From an uncultured Oscillospiraceae bacterium (GTDB lineage Bacteria; Bacillota; Clostridia; Oscillospirales; Ruminococcaceae), in NCBI GenBank assembly GCA_910587135.1, contig CAJULF010000025.1:1-39890 (forward strand): a stretch of DNA of 39,890 nt, given 5' to 3'. The position numbers were made by a program, and so were the translations under genes. Each line of letters starts with the position of its first letter. The stretch's first letter is position 1. Positions 17,506-27,132 of the stretch are shown here, in pieces. The notes beneath the pieces were generated by a model. That model had not been told where the DNA came from. It was given only the letters and a program-made list of their open reading frames with translations, and made no database searches.

Positions 17506-17901
17506 TTACATTATAACGGTGGAATCTATGTTTGTAAATATATTTCCCGTTAAGTCCTCATTGGACAAGGTGGTGATTACCTTATTGTTTTTCACGCTCA
17601 CTACAAATGCCGTTGTGTCAACCAGAACGAGCGTTTCGCTGCTTCCCTTGTCCGCGGCTATCTCTACTCCCTTATTGAGCCGCTCTAAGGTATTTCCAGC
17701 CTCAAGGTCTATGCTGCGCTCCTCCAGCCGCTGTATTGCGTGCTTTGAGAACTCAACGCCCTGCTTCTCGTTTATCTTTGACCGCAGCGCCTCAGCAAAG
17801 CTCTCGCCCTCGGGCTGCTTTGTTTCGGGAAGATTTACGGTCGGATTGCCGGTTGTTACACTGACTTGATTTCGGAGCGCAAGATATTCGCTTATAAGCA
17901 T
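17506..17901 (-). CDS. Conserved flagellar operon protein of unknown role
   Basis: This 131-residue protein belongs to the family of conserved flagellar-operon proteins found between flgD and flgE in many Firmicutes. The typical core is visible: FSKHAIQRLEERSIDLEAGN, then LERLNKGVEIAADKGSSETL, and a C-terminal VNN-like segment (here VSVKNNKVITT). It has no signal peptide or membrane segment. The place between flgD and flgE suggests a function in hook assembly, but none is established. The Shine-Dalgarno GGAGG lies about 9 nt before the ATG. Confidence 0.85.
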   Translation of the reverse strand: MLISEYLALRNQVSVTTGNPTVNLPETKQPEGESFAEALRSKINEKQGVEFSKHAIQRLEERSIDLEAGNTLERLNKGVEIAADKGSSETLVLVDTTAFVVSVKNNKVITTLSNEDLTGNIFTNIDSTVIM

Positions 17902-17924
17902 ATTATCAGCCTCCGTGCCGTTTT

Positions 17925-18857
17925 TTAAAGATCTGTATCTAAACCTTCGGCATTTAGATCGGTCAGATCCGCTCCCTCGTTTTCCGCCTCGATATGCCTT
18001 ACCGCGTGAAGCATTTCCGCCGCTGCCGCCGCAGACTGCGATTCAAGCGTCTTGTCGGTGGTGTCATCGGCATTGGTACCGTTATCCGTATCGGTATCTA
18101 CCGTGTTATCCGTGTCCACCTTATCGCCGTCATTATCGGGGTCTGTTCCGTCATCCGGTTCTCCGGGCTCGGGAACTATCACTGCCTGATATGCCTCGGT
18201 GATCTCGTCCAGGCTGTAATCCTCGCCGCCGATAACTACCTTGACCGCGCCGTCCTTGACCTTTACCGACTCAATAAAGCCCTCTGTATTTTTGACAGTT
18301 TCGCCGTCTTCGCCGGTAACCTTCTTTGAAGCATGCGCATAAAGCCCTATCATCAACGAAGCCTTTGTTATAAGCTCTCCGATATTCGTGTTGTCCGTAG
18401 GCTTTGAAACGGTATTGGTATCGGCTATAGACTGTATGCTCTTCAGGTCAAAATTCACACCGTTGACAACTATTTTGAACTCGTCCCCGACCTTCTTGAC
18501 CTCGGTGACAACACCGGTTGTATTTACCTTCTCCGTGCCGTCCATCTTGGAAACCGTGACCGTTTTTCCGACAAGCGATGAAGCGTAGTTTGACATCGAG
18601 TAGCTGCTCGAATCCTGTAGATACTGCAGCTGAGAAAACTGCGCCATCTGGGTGATAAACTCGGTATTGGAGGTAGGCTCGAGAGGATCCTGATTGGTCA
18701 TTTCCGCCACAAGAAGAGCCAAAAAGGTTTCGGCGTTTACCAGATCCGCATTGGCGTCCTTGAATTTTTCCTTGTACTTCTCATGATTGTACTTGACCTG
18801 TTCGTCGCCCGTAAGCACTCTTCCCAAGTCATTTACCGCCATATTGTTTACCGCCAT
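17925..18857 (-). CDS. flgD: Flagellar hook cap protein FlgD
   Basis: FlgD caps the growing hook and guides FlgE polymerisation. The N-terminal region has the conserved block ETFLALLVAEMTNQDPLEPT with NTEFITQMAQFSQLQ. A beta domain follows (SLVGKTVTVSKMDGTEKVNT). After about residue 225 the protein carries an Asp/Thr/Asn-rich segment (DDGTDPDNDGDK and TDTDNGTNADDTTDK) and an Ala/Glu-rich tail, which brings it to 310 residues. This tail is not part of the core family. It lies 21 bp after fliK. Confidence 0.92.
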   Translation of the reverse strand: MAVNNMAVNDLGRVLTGDEQVKYNHEKYKEKFKDANADLVNAETFLALLVAEMTNQDPLEPTSNTEFITQMAQFSQLQYLQDSSSYSMSNYASSLVGKTVTVSKMDGTEKVNTTGVVTEVKKVGDEFKIVVNGVNFDLKSIQSIADTNTVSKPTDNTNIGELITKASLMIGLYAHASKKVTGEDGETVKNTEGFIESVKVKDGAVKVVIGGEDYSLDEITEAYQAVIVPEPGEPDDGTDPDNDGDKVDTDNTVDTDTDNGTNADDTTDKTLESQSAAAAAEMLHAVRHIEAENEGADLTDLNAEGLDTDL

Positions 18858-18878
18858 ATTTTTCCTCCTTTCATTGAT

Positions 18879-20678
18879 TTACATTGAAGCTATAAGGTCC
18901 GCGAAATTGGTTTCTTCGCTTTCCCGCTCGCTTTGTGAGTGATTTTCCTCACGGTAATAGGGATTTTTGCTGCTGCCGTTGTAGTCCTGCGCGTAGGTTT
19001 CCTGTTCGGACTCGCGAACCATCTGCCAGCCCTCAAGCTTTACGCCGCTGTCGCGCAGATTTTCCTGCATTGCCGCACTGTGCTGCTCAAGAATGCGCTG
19101 TGTGCGGGTGTTGTCCGCCGCGATGGATACAGATACAGCGCCGTCCGCCGCCTTTACAAGCTTTACCACGATCCTGCCCAGTTCCTCGGGATTGAGCACC
19201 AGACTGTACTCCGTTGCCTGTTCCTTCATGGTCTGAGCCGTTTCGATCAGCTTTGCGGTCGCCTGCTCGATAATCTCGTTCGGTCTTACCTCAACTCTTT
19301 CGCCGTCAGCTCTTGTAAGCAAAATCGGCGTGTCAGCATTAAGGGGACTTTCGGTGGATACATTCGCCTTTTCAAACGTCTGAGCATTCTTGGTCTTGGC
19401 GTTTTTAAGCATTTCCAGCTCCTCCGTAACAGAGGTTATCTTGGAATCTGCCGTGCGCCGTGCATTATGCCGCTCTTCGGGCTGCTCAACGCGTAAAGGC
19501 TGCGCGATTTCCGCCTTTTCCTCGGACTGCTCCGACCTAACGGGTATCTCGCGGGTCACCGTATGAGCCTCGGGAGCGGATATTTCTCCCTTTTCAAAAG
19601 CGCTCTCAAATGCCTCAAAGCCCTTTTGCGAACCCGACATATCTGTGCCGCCGTTTTCACCCTCGGTCTGTGCGTTTGCAGTACTCTTTACGGAATAGCC
19701 TGCCTCGATCGGCCCTGCATTCTCCTCGGATATCGGCTCGATCTTTGCCTGCCTGTTTTCGGATTTTATCTCGCCCGTCGGTTTTGCGCTGAACTCTGCC
19801 GTTACCGTTTCCGCTGCCTGCGCCGTTACCTCCGCAGGTACTTCCGCGTCCGCAAAGTCCTTGACGTTTTCATTTACGGGAATCTCTTCCGTTCCGTCTT
19901 CGATCCTGACATTCTGCACCTTTTCGGATGCCTCATGCTTAACTGCGACCTCACGCGGGTTTTCCTCAACAGCCATCGGCGTTTCTGAAACAATCGTTTC
20001 CATCACCGCCGCTTCTTCGGAATTGTCCGTGCTGATCTGCTGCGTCGGTATTTCTGCGCTATCCTCGGTGTCAACCGATTTGAGAATTTCAGTCAATTCG
20101 GGCATATCAAACTCTGCGCTTTGCTCGTTATCAACTGTTTGCCGAGAAACCTCGACGCCGCTTTCCGCCGTTTCGGAAACAGCCTGCTGTTGAACAGGCA
20201 CAATAGCTTCCGTATCGCCGTCAAGGGATACCACCGGAACAATCTCTTCGATTTCCGCACTCTCCGTGAGGGAAGCAGTGATCTCCTCAAATTCCGCGGA
20301 TATCTCACTGTCGATCTCAACCGCATGGAGCACCGCAAAGGTCATCTGCTCCGCTGTGGCATTCTTGCCCTCAGATTTATCCTCGCTGTCCTTGGATTCA
20401 ACATTTTTGTCCTTTGAAACTTCCACTGACTTGATCTCGGTGCTTTCCTCCGACGGCTGACTGTCCGGCTGCGCGTTCTGACCGCATTCAACCTGTTTGG
20501 GCTGGTTTACCTCTCCCGGCTTTACCGCTTCGGATTTCTCCGTATTGTCAAATCCGTTCAGAAGCGCCGCAAAATCCGTCGACTGCTCCTGCATTTCCTG
20601 CATTCTTGTCGCGAGAGCCGCATCGGAAATCATGAACTCGCTCATAAAAAACCCGCCTGTGCTAAGTGATACCGCCAC
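18879..20678 (-). CDS. fliK: Flagellar hook-length control protein FliK
   Basis: FliK measures hook length and triggers the FlhB specificity switch. The 599-residue protein is very Glu/Ser/Ala-rich and mostly low complexity until about residue 470. The C-terminal domain has the diagnostic LVLNPEELGRIVVKLVKAAD and RTQRILEQHSAAMQENLRDS, followed by LEGWQMV. Such long disordered N-terminal rulers are normal for FliK. The chosen start is a GTG with GAGGTG upstream; an ATG 11 codons in (MSEFMISDA) is a good alternative. Position between fliJ and flgD is standard. Confidence 0.92.
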   Translation of the reverse strand: MAVSLSTGGFFMSEFMISDAALATRMQEMQEQSTDFAALLNGFDNTEKSEAVKPGEVNQPKQVECGQNAQPDSQPSEESTEIKSVEVSKDKNVESKDSEDKSEGKNATAEQMTFAVLHAVEIDSEISAEFEEITASLTESAEIEEIVPVVSLDGDTEAIVPVQQQAVSETAESGVEVSRQTVDNEQSAEFDMPELTEILKSVDTEDSAEIPTQQISTDNSEEAAVMETIVSETPMAVEENPREVAVKHEASEKVQNVRIEDGTEEIPVNENVKDFADAEVPAEVTAQAAETVTAEFSAKPTGEIKSENRQAKIEPISEENAGPIEAGYSVKSTANAQTEGENGGTDMSGSQKGFEAFESAFEKGEISAPEAHTVTREIPVRSEQSEEKAEIAQPLRVEQPEERHNARRTADSKITSVTEELEMLKNAKTKNAQTFEKANVSTESPLNADTPILLTRADGERVEVRPNEIIEQATAKLIETAQTMKEQATEYSLVLNPEELGRIVVKLVKAADGAVSVSIAADNTRTQRILEQHSAAMQENLRDSGVKLEGWQMVRESEQETYAQDYNGSSKNPYYREENHSQSERESEETNFADLIASM

Positions 20679-20757
20679 TTATTTTTCACCTCGCTTTCTA
20701 TTTAATATAGTATATATCAAGGCATATGCCGAGATATCTCACTGTAAAACCAAACCG

Positions 20758-21207
20758 TTATACCGCGCTGCTGCGAACCGTCTGTCCGCTTACAAACTCC
20801 TCGATAAACTGTTCGTTTTCCTTGACTTCCTTGCTTCTGTACTCCTCAAGCTGCTTTTCCTCCAGCTTTTCAAGTGTCTTAACGTCCTTGGTAGCCTCAA
20901 CCACAACATTCAGCTGCTTGTCGATCTCCTCCTGCTTTTTGAGCGCCTGAAGCTCTTTGGCGTGAATCTCCTGCTGAAGTGTGACTATATAGCGCTTTCT
21001 GTTTGCTATGTCGTATGCCTGTGCGCCCCTTGAGCATATTCTTACAAGCTCGGCGCTCTGCTCCTCAAGCTCGGCGCGTATATGCTCCGCGTCCTCGTGT
21101 ATCTTACGCAGCTCTGCTTGAAGCGCTCCCAGTGTGTTCTTCTGCTTATCCAGCTCCTGCTGACGGAAATCCATCAGCTTTTGCAGGGAAAAGTGAAATT
21201 TCTTCAA
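20758..21207 (-). CDS. fliJ: Flagellar export chaperone/stalk protein FliJ
   Basis: FliJ is a coiled-coil protein that forms the central stalk of the FliI ATPase ring and links it to FlhA. The 149-residue sequence is almost entirely helical and charged (KKFHFSLQKLMDFRQQELDK, then long Glu/Lys/Gln-rich heptads). Initiation is taken at a TTG (21207) with AAAGGGGTG 5 nt upstream. This gives the usual MKKFxFSLQ start. A TTG six codons earlier is also possible. It follows fliI by 36 bp. Confidence 0.9.
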   Translation of the reverse strand: MKKFHFSLQKLMDFRQQELDKQKNTLGALQAELRKIHEDAEHIRAELEEQSAELVRICSRGAQAYDIANRKRYIVTLQQEIHAKELQALKKQEEIDKQLNVVVEATKDVKTLEKLEEKQLEEYRSKEVKENEQFIEEFVSGQTVRSSAV

Positions 21208-21243
21208 AGCAACACCCCTTTTCAACTGCCGTCAGCCATGATA

Positions 21244-22569
21244 TCAAGCCTGCTTATCGTCCGAAACCGCTTCAATAAGGAGCTGTATGGACTGCTCCAA
21301 AGTAAAGGATTCGTTCACGGACTGCATAAGAAAGCCGTAAATCTTGTCAATCTTCCTTATCGCCTCGTCCAGAGCGGGGTTTGTACCGTGCTTGTAAGCT
21401 CCGATGGAGATAAGGTCGTAATTGCTTGTGTACAACGAAAGCAGATTTCTCAGCTGCCCCGCCGCGTCTTTGTGCTCTGTGGTCGCGATCTCGCTCATCA
21501 GACGCGAAACGCTCTCCAATATGTCAATCGCCGGATATCTGTTCTGCGCCGCGATTTTTCTTGACAAGATTATATGCCCGTCAATAATACCACGCACCGT
21601 ATCCGCGATAGGCTCGTTGGTGTCGTCACCCTCAACAAGAACCGTGTATATGCCTGTTATAGAGCCTTCGGGGAAGTTACCCGCCCTTTCAAGCAGCTTG
21701 GGCATATTGCTGTAAATCGAAGGGGTGTAGCCTCTCGCTATGGGCGGTTCGCCCGTTGACAGACCCACCTCGCGCAGCGCCATGGCGTATCGCGTAAGAC
21801 TGTCCATCATCAGCAGCACATCCTTGCCCTGCTTCATGAAATACTCCGCGATTGCGGTTGCAGTAAGTGGACACTTGCTTCTCATCATAGCGGGCTGATC
21901 AGAAGTAGCCACGACCAGGACCGACCGCGCCATTCCCTCTTCTCCGAGATCGCGCTCTATAAACTCGCGCACCTCGCGTCCACGCTCCCCCACAAGGGCG
22001 ATAACATTCACGTCCGCCTTGACCTTTCGCGCTATCATGCCCATCAGCGTGGATTTTCCGACGCCAGAGCCTGCGAAAATGCCCATTCTCTGACCCTTAC
22101 CCATTGTAAGCATTCCGTCGATAGCCTTAACGCCAAGCTCTATGGTTTCTTTTATCGGCGGTCTTGTAAAAGGGTTTACCGGTATTCCCGAGATGGAAAC
22201 CTCCTCGGTATAGGAAATTTCCTCTCCGCCGTCCAACGGATTTCCCGTCGCGTCAATAATTCTTCCTATAAGCCCCTCGCCCGCTCGGACGTTAAGCTTA
22301 TCTCCCGTATTGTCAACAATGCTGCCGGGACCTATTCCCTCTATCTCGGTATAGGGCATAAGCAATATGTTGCTCTTGTTGAAGCCCACGACCTCCGCCT
22401 TTATGAAGCTCTGCATATCCTTTGAGAATATGCGGCACACATCACCGATATTACACGCGGGACCGCTTGCCTCAATAGTCATGCCGACTATCTTCTCTAT
22501 CTTGCCCATGTAGCGGAAGGTATCGCTTTTGGCTATGTCCCTTCGGAACGCCTCAAAATCCAAGGTCAC
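21244..22569 (-). CDS. fliI: Flagellum-specific ATPase FliI
   Basis: FliI is the hexameric ATPase that energises or feeds flagellar export, homologous to F1 beta subunits. The Walker A loop is AGSGVGKST (156-164), Walker B is VLLMMDSLTRYA, and GEPPIARGYTPSIYSNMPKL is the conserved ATPase segment. Length (441) is typical. Translation starts at GTG after GGAGG. It lies 22 bp after fliH, its regulatory partner, and before fliJ. Confidence 0.97.
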   Translation of the reverse strand: MTLDFEAFRRDIAKSDTFRYMGKIEKIVGMTIEASGPACNIGDVCRIFSKDMQSFIKAEVVGFNKSNILLMPYTEIEGIGPGSIVDNTGDKLNVRAGEGLIGRIIDATGNPLDGGEEISYTEEVSISGIPVNPFTRPPIKETIELGVKAIDGMLTMGKGQRMGIFAGSGVGKSTLMGMIARKVKADVNVIALVGERGREVREFIERDLGEEGMARSVLVVATSDQPAMMRSKCPLTATAIAEYFMKQGKDVLLMMDSLTRYAMALREVGLSTGEPPIARGYTPSIYSNMPKLLERAGNFPEGSITGIYTVLVEGDDTNEPIADTVRGIIDGHIILSRKIAAQNRYPAIDILESVSRLMSEIATTEHKDAAGQLRNLLSLYTSNYDLISIGAYKHGTNPALDEAIRKIDKIYGFLMQSVNESFTLEQSIQLLIEAVSDDKQA

Positions 22570-22591
22570 TGCGCTTTCCTCCGTTTCGGGC

Positions 22592-23497
22592 TTAATCCTC
22601 CTGTGAGGACGAATTTGCCGATTTCGCTTTCTTGCCGCGGAATTTTCCGCCGCCTATCTCCTGTATCATGCGAAGCTGCGTTTGTATTCCGGCGTCGGTT
22701 ATCTCGCTGCCGTTGTCAACTATCACTGTTCCGCGCTCCGCGTCGGGCAGAAGCTCCACCTCGACATCGGCAATGCCGCCGCACAGCTGTTTAAGATACT
22801 CATAATCTCCCGCAAGCTCCTCCGTGGCGCCGTTTTTATCAAGAGTTATTCGGATAAGCTGCGAGTTTCTGAATTCTTTGGCGGCTTTTTTTATAAGCTT
22901 CTTTGCCGCCGTGCCGTCCTTTGTGCTCATACTGTCCAGCGTTACCTTGTTGGCGATAGCCATCACGGTTTCAAAAATATTCTTTTCATAACGGGAGAAC
23001 AGCTCTTCCTTTTCAGCGTTGATGGCTTCAGTAAAAGCCCTCGCCTCGTTAAGAACGTCCTGACCCGCTGCCAGACAAGCATCAACACCCTCTATGCGCC
23101 CCTGCTCATAGCCCTCCGCCTTAGCCTTGATATACACACTTTCGCGGTTCTGCTCTGCTTCGGAAACTATTTTTGCGGCGTTCTCCTGCGCGGTTTTGGT
23201 TATGCTTTCCGCACGCTGCTTTGCATCAAGAATGACTGTTTTGCCCTGTTCTATGTAAAGCTCCTTAAGCTCGGCAAGCTCACGCTCCTGTGCGGCTACC
23301 GCCGCTTCGCGCTCAGCAAGCTCACGTTCGCGGATGTCCAGAAGCTCCTCGCGGTTTTCCTGAATCTCCTCGGGAACAGGCGGGATATCCTCCCGCACCT
23401 CCTCGGAAACAGTCTCCTGCGTTCTGCGCAGCTCAAGCGTGTTTGAAATATCCACACCGCCGCCATAGCAAACGGAGTTCCTTTTTAATACCGACAA
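22592..23497 (-). CDS. fliH: Flagellar export ATPase regulator FliH
   Basis: FliH binds FliI and tethers it to the C ring. The 301-residue protein has a long Glu/Arg-rich coiled coil (about 30-130, including AEREAAVAAQERELAELKEL). The C-terminal domain resembles the V-type ATPase subunit E fold seen in FliH (NIFETVMAIANKVTLDSM, then VELLPDAERGTVIVDNGS). The frame opens slightly upstream, but a TTG at 23497 has GGAGGT 7 nt before it and is preferred. Gene order fliG-fliH-fliI supports the call. Confidence 0.93.
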   Translation of the reverse strand: MSVLKRNSVCYGGGVDISNTLELRRTQETVSEEVREDIPPVPEEIQENREELLDIRERELAEREAAVAAQERELAELKELYIEQGKTVILDAKQRAESITKTAQENAAKIVSEAEQNRESVYIKAKAEGYEQGRIEGVDACLAAGQDVLNEARAFTEAINAEKEELFSRYEKNIFETVMAIANKVTLDSMSTKDGTAAKKLIKKAAKEFRNSQLIRITLDKNGATEELAGDYEYLKQLCGGIADVEVELLPDAERGTVIVDNGSEITDAGIQTQLRMIQEIGGGKFRGKKAKSANSSSQED

Positions 23498-23554
23498 CTG
23501 CCATACCTCCGTTTTCAAGCTGCCAAAAGGCTGTTTTTATCGGCTTTTGCCGTT

Positions 23555-24574
23555 TTAAGCAATAATCTCGTCGCCGCCGCCATGAGAGATGGTAATAAGA
23601 CCCTCCTGCTCAAGCCGCCGGATAACACCGACGATACGCTGCTGCGCTTCCTCGACGTCGCGCATTCTGACATTGTGCAGATATTCGATATCCGCCTGCA
23701 GGCTCTCGCGCGCACGGGAGGAAATGTTGGCGAAAATGCACTCCGCAACCTCCTGCGTGGAACCCTTGAGGGCAACCGCGAGATCTTTTGTATCCACCTG
23801 CTTCGCAAACTCCTGAATAGCCATGGAGTCCAGCGAAACAATGTCCTCGAAAACAAACATCTTCTGCTTTATAAGGTCAGCCAGCTTCTGATCGCGGACT
23901 GTCAGCTCGTCAAATATGTACTTCTCCGTAGCGCGGTCAACATTATTCATGATCTCAGCAACATAGTTGATACCGCCGACCTCCATGGAATCGGTCGTGG
24001 CAAGGCTCGCAAACTTCTTAGCAAGCTGCTGCTCGATGGATTTTACTATCTCCGGCGATGCTCTGTCCATCAGCGCTATGCGCTCCACAACCTCCACGCG
24101 CTTCTCCTTGGGCAGCTCGGACAATATTGCCGAAGCCTGGTCTATTCTGGCATAAGACAGAATAAGCGCAATGGTCTGCGGGTGCTCGTTCTGAACGATG
24201 GCGAGCAGGTTTTTATAGTCCGCCTTGCGGACAAAATCGAAGGATTTGGTCTTAAGCTGCTTGGTGATGCGGCTGAGAAGAGTAGTTGCCGCTTCTTCGC
24301 CAAAAGCCTTTTCCAAAATTTCCTTCGCATAGTCCATGCCGCCCTCGGTAACCACCTTCTGGGTCAGACACAGCTCATAGAACTCGTTGAGGACCTCCTC
24401 CACCGTTTCAAGGGGGTGATATTCCATACGGGCAAGCTCCACGGAGATTGCCTCAACCTCATCATCGGATAAATGCTTGTATATCTGCGACGCGTTTTCC
24501 GCGCCCATGGAGGCAAGCACCAACGCAATTTTCTTGGTTGGCGAAAGCTCCCCCGGATTACTGTTATTAGCCAT
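23555..24574 (-). CDS. fliG: Flagellar motor switch protein FliG
   Basis: FliG is the rotor protein that contacts MotA and joins the C ring to the MS ring. The 339-residue protein shows the N-terminal FliF-binding domain (KIALVLASMGAENASQIYKH), the middle EHPQTIALILSY block, and the C-terminal torque domain with FVFEDIVSLDSMAIQEFAKQ and the charged helix following it. Length is typical. It lies 28 bp after fliF. Confidence 0.97.
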   Translation of the reverse strand: MANNSNPGELSPTKKIALVLASMGAENASQIYKHLSDDEVEAISVELARMEYHPLETVEEVLNEFYELCLTQKVVTEGGMDYAKEILEKAFGEEAATTLLSRITKQLKTKSFDFVRKADYKNLLAIVQNEHPQTIALILSYARIDQASAILSELPKEKRVEVVERIALMDRASPEIVKSIEQQLAKKFASLATTDSMEVGGINYVAEIMNNVDRATEKYIFDELTVRDQKLADLIKQKMFVFEDIVSLDSMAIQEFAKQVDTKDLAVALKGSTQEVAECIFANISSRARESLQADIEYLHNVRMRDVEEAQQRIVGVIRRLEQEGLITISHGGGDEIIA

Positions 24575-24602
24575 TCAGACTCCCTCCCAATGCGATACGG
24601 AA

Positions 24603-26252
24603 CTATTCCTCGCGAAGCATATTCTTGATAATCATAGCGACAATTTCGGGACTGTTCTGTGTGAAATCCGCGATCTCGCGCTTGAGAATGGTTTCTCTGG
24701 ACTCCTTGCCCGCTTCTTCGGTAAGGCTTGCGATGTTGAAATCTATTTCCTCGGGAACCTGCGGCTCCTGCGCGGTCATACCCAACGTTCCGCCGCCCGC
24801 CGCTGCCGCCAGAGCAGCTTCCTGTCTGCGGCGGATCTTGCGCTTGCGGGACTTGCTCATGAAGAGCGACAGAATAAGAAGCAGTATCAGCAGCACGCCC
24901 AGAACGATAACCACATAGAGCAAGAGATTGCGATAGCCGTCCTGACCGTTTATGTAGATAGGCGTACGGTTTTCCGATGTGGAACCGCCTCCGCCGGGCA
25001 ACGGGAACACCGTATTAAACACCGATACATTATCAATTGATGTTCCAACCGCCTTGGCAAGAATATCCGAATATGCTTCCCGTTCCGCTATTGTCAGCGT
25101 ATTTGTGTTAAGCATAAGCGCCGCCGTCAGGCTCTCTATTTCGTAGCCGTCCTTTTCTATCTCGGTAACCAGACGGGAAACGTCGTACTGTGTTTCGTCC
25201 TTGGCGTAGTAATAGCCCTCTCCATCCTCTATATCGGCTATTGTGGGATAATCCGGCGAAAGGTCTCCGTTGGGAGTAACACCGACAACATTGCCGTTCT
25301 CATCGAGGGTAGCGCCCTCTCTCACATGATTCTCATGCTCCGGAATACCCATTCCGTCTTCGCGGTCTGTGTAGTAATATTCATCCTTAGACTTTTTCGC
25401 GTCGTAATTAAGTCTGGCGGTAACATTCACAGAATAATTACCGTCTCCGAAAGCAGTATCAAAAAAGTTCTTAAGACTGCTCATGATAGCTTGACGGTAG
25501 CTGTTCTCAAACGAAAGCCTTTTTGCCGCAACCAACGTACCCGATGCGTCTCTTTCTCCGTTAAGCTCTTCCTCCTCGGATATCCATCTGTACTCGCGCC
25601 CCTTGGTGTCCACGATTTTCACATTATCGTTGGTCATGCCCGAAACGCTGCTTGTAACAAGGCTGAATATCGCGCGAACCTCCGAGTTTTTAAGCTCCAT
25701 ATCGTCAACCAGGCGCAGTGTGATAGAGCAGCTCGGCTCTTTCTCGTCGCTTGCCAGCAGATATTCGCTCTGCGTTCCCGGATCAAAGATAACGGTCGCG
25801 GTGCGAACCGCATCCAGCGTGGCTATGGAAGCCGCCATACGCTGTTCGCGCTGCTGGCGCTGAACCTCGCGCTTGTCCGAATCCGTTGACCACAAGTCAA
25901 CTCCGTTATTCCATATATCATAGTTGTCGGAAGATTTGGGATAACCCTGAACCGCCAGCTGCATTCTCAGGTAGTCCACCTGATCCTCGGGGACTTTTAT
26001 CTCTCCGTTCGACCTTACCACAACGTCCGTAACGCCAAGCTCCGTGATGACACGGCTGATCTCGCTCACCTCGGTGGTCGTAAGTCCGGTGAACAAAGTC
26101 GCGCTGTCCTTGTGGTTAAGTATTATTGACAGAATAATTATAATCGCAATGATGGCAACAGGAACAGTGCAGATAAGGATTTTTACCATCTTTGAAAAAC
26201 CCGACCACTTATCCTTTACGACAGTTGTCACCTTTTTTAATCTTTCATTCAT
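24603..26252 (-). CDS. fliF: Flagellar MS-ring protein FliF
   Basis: FliF builds the MS ring in the membrane, the base for rotor and export gate. The 549-residue protein has an N-terminal membrane helix (about 24-45) and periplasmic ring-building domains (GLTTTEVSEISRVITELGVT; RQQREQRMAASIATLDAVRT). A second membrane helix (LLLYVVIVLGVLLILLLILS) leads to a C-terminal FliG-binding tail ending NSPEIVAMIIKNMLREE. The Shine-Dalgarno GGAGGT lies upstream. Confidence 0.97.
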   Translation of the reverse strand: MNERLKKVTTVVKDKWSGFSKMVKILICTVPVAIIAIIIILSIILNHKDSATLFTGLTTTEVSEISRVITELGVTDVVVRSNGEIKVPEDQVDYLRMQLAVQGYPKSSDNYDIWNNGVDLWSTDSDKREVQRQQREQRMAASIATLDAVRTATVIFDPGTQSEYLLASDEKEPSCSITLRLVDDMELKNSEVRAIFSLVTSSVSGMTNDNVKIVDTKGREYRWISEEEELNGERDASGTLVAAKRLSFENSYRQAIMSSLKNFFDTAFGDGNYSVNVTARLNYDAKKSKDEYYYTDREDGMGIPEHENHVREGATLDENGNVVGVTPNGDLSPDYPTIADIEDGEGYYYAKDETQYDVSRLVTEIEKDGYEIESLTAALMLNTNTLTIAEREAYSDILAKAVGTSIDNVSVFNTVFPLPGGGGSTSENRTPIYINGQDGYRNLLLYVVIVLGVLLILLLILSLFMSKSRKRKIRRRQEAALAAAAGGGTLGMTAQEPQVPEEIDFNIASLTEEAGKESRETILKREIADFTQNSPEIVAMIIKNMLREE

Positions 26253-26291
26253 TTAAAAATGACCTCCGGCTTATTTTACGCGGCATCGCGG

Positions 26292-26615
26292 TTAAATCTG
26301 CATATTTATCAATGTATTATATGCGCTTAAAACCTCGTTTTTAACCGCTACCAAGAGGTCGACAGCCGCCCCTGCCTTCTGTATATTTGCCTGAACCTCG
26401 GCGGTATTGTCGATATTTCCCAGCATAACGTCAATAGCGTCGCGGTCTACCTGTTCGTTTGTTTCGATTACGTTATCGACCATGCCTCTGAAAACGTCCA
26501 GAAACGAAACGCTTTCGGTTTTTATCGCAAGCTCCGCGCGATCCTGCGCGTCCATAGGCAGCATAGGGCTCATGCGCTCCATTCTTTGCGCCTGCCCGAT
26601 CGTAGTAAAATCCAT
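26292..26615 (-). CDS. fliE: Flagellar hook-basal body protein FliE
   Basis: FliE is the adaptor between the MS ring and the rod. The 107-residue protein ends with the conserved VDLLVAVKNEVLSAYNTLIN (family: lxvxVRNKvvEAYqEIMn). The central SFLDVFRGMVDNVIETNEQV is the other family block. Position between flgC and fliF is standard. Confidence 0.94.
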   Translation of the reverse strand: MDFTTIGQAQRMERMSPMLPMDAQDRAELAIKTESVSFLDVFRGMVDNVIETNEQVDRDAIDVMLGNIDNTAEVQANIQKAGAAVDLLVAVKNEVLSAYNTLINMQI

Positions 26616-26658
26616 ATGTAATCTATCCTTTCAAATTTAGCTGTTCAATTTCAGGTCA

Positions 26659-27117
26659 TCAGCTCTTGCCGATAGTAAGACCCTTGTTCGCCATTGCCAA
26701 AACCACGTCGTAAACGTTTGCGATAGCGTTGTAGGAGTCGGAAGCCTGTATCGCGTCCATCTCCTCAACCGCCCGGTCGACGTTGCTTTCATACACATAG
26801 CCCAGCTCGTCCGCCAAAGGGTGTCTGGGATTGTAGACAGGCTCCGCGGGCGTGGGATCTTCAACCACCTGCATAGCCTGAACACCGCGGTATTTTATGT
26901 ATTTGTTATGCCATATCTCACCCGAACCCAGTTTGGTGCGTATAATATTCTTGAAGGTTTTATCCTCGCCGTATACCACCAACTGACGTTTGTATACCTC
27001 GTCGGGCGTGGTCGCCACATCGTTGGCGTTGGTAATGTTCTGCGCTATAATATCCATTCTGAAGCGCTCAGCCGTCAGACCGGAAAGCGGAATGTTAAGA
27101 GAACTCAGAAAAGCCAT
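26659..27117 (-). CDS. flgC: Flagellar proximal rod protein FlgC
   Basis: FlgC is a proximal rod subunit. The 152-residue protein has the N-terminal LTAERFRMDIIAQNITNAND and the C-terminal YNAIANVYDVVLAMANKGLT. The conserved HPLADELGYVYESNVD segment lies between. The start has GGGAGG upstream and lies 15 bp after flgB. Confidence 0.96.
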   Translation of the reverse strand: MAFLSSLNIPLSGLTAERFRMDIIAQNITNANDVATTPDEVYKRQLVVYGEDKTFKNIIRTKLGSGEIWHNKYIKYRGVQAMQVVEDPTPAEPVYNPRHPLADELGYVYESNVDRAVEEMDAIQASDSYNAIANVYDVVLAMANKGLTIGKS

Positions 27118-27132
27118 GATTTACCTCCCACC

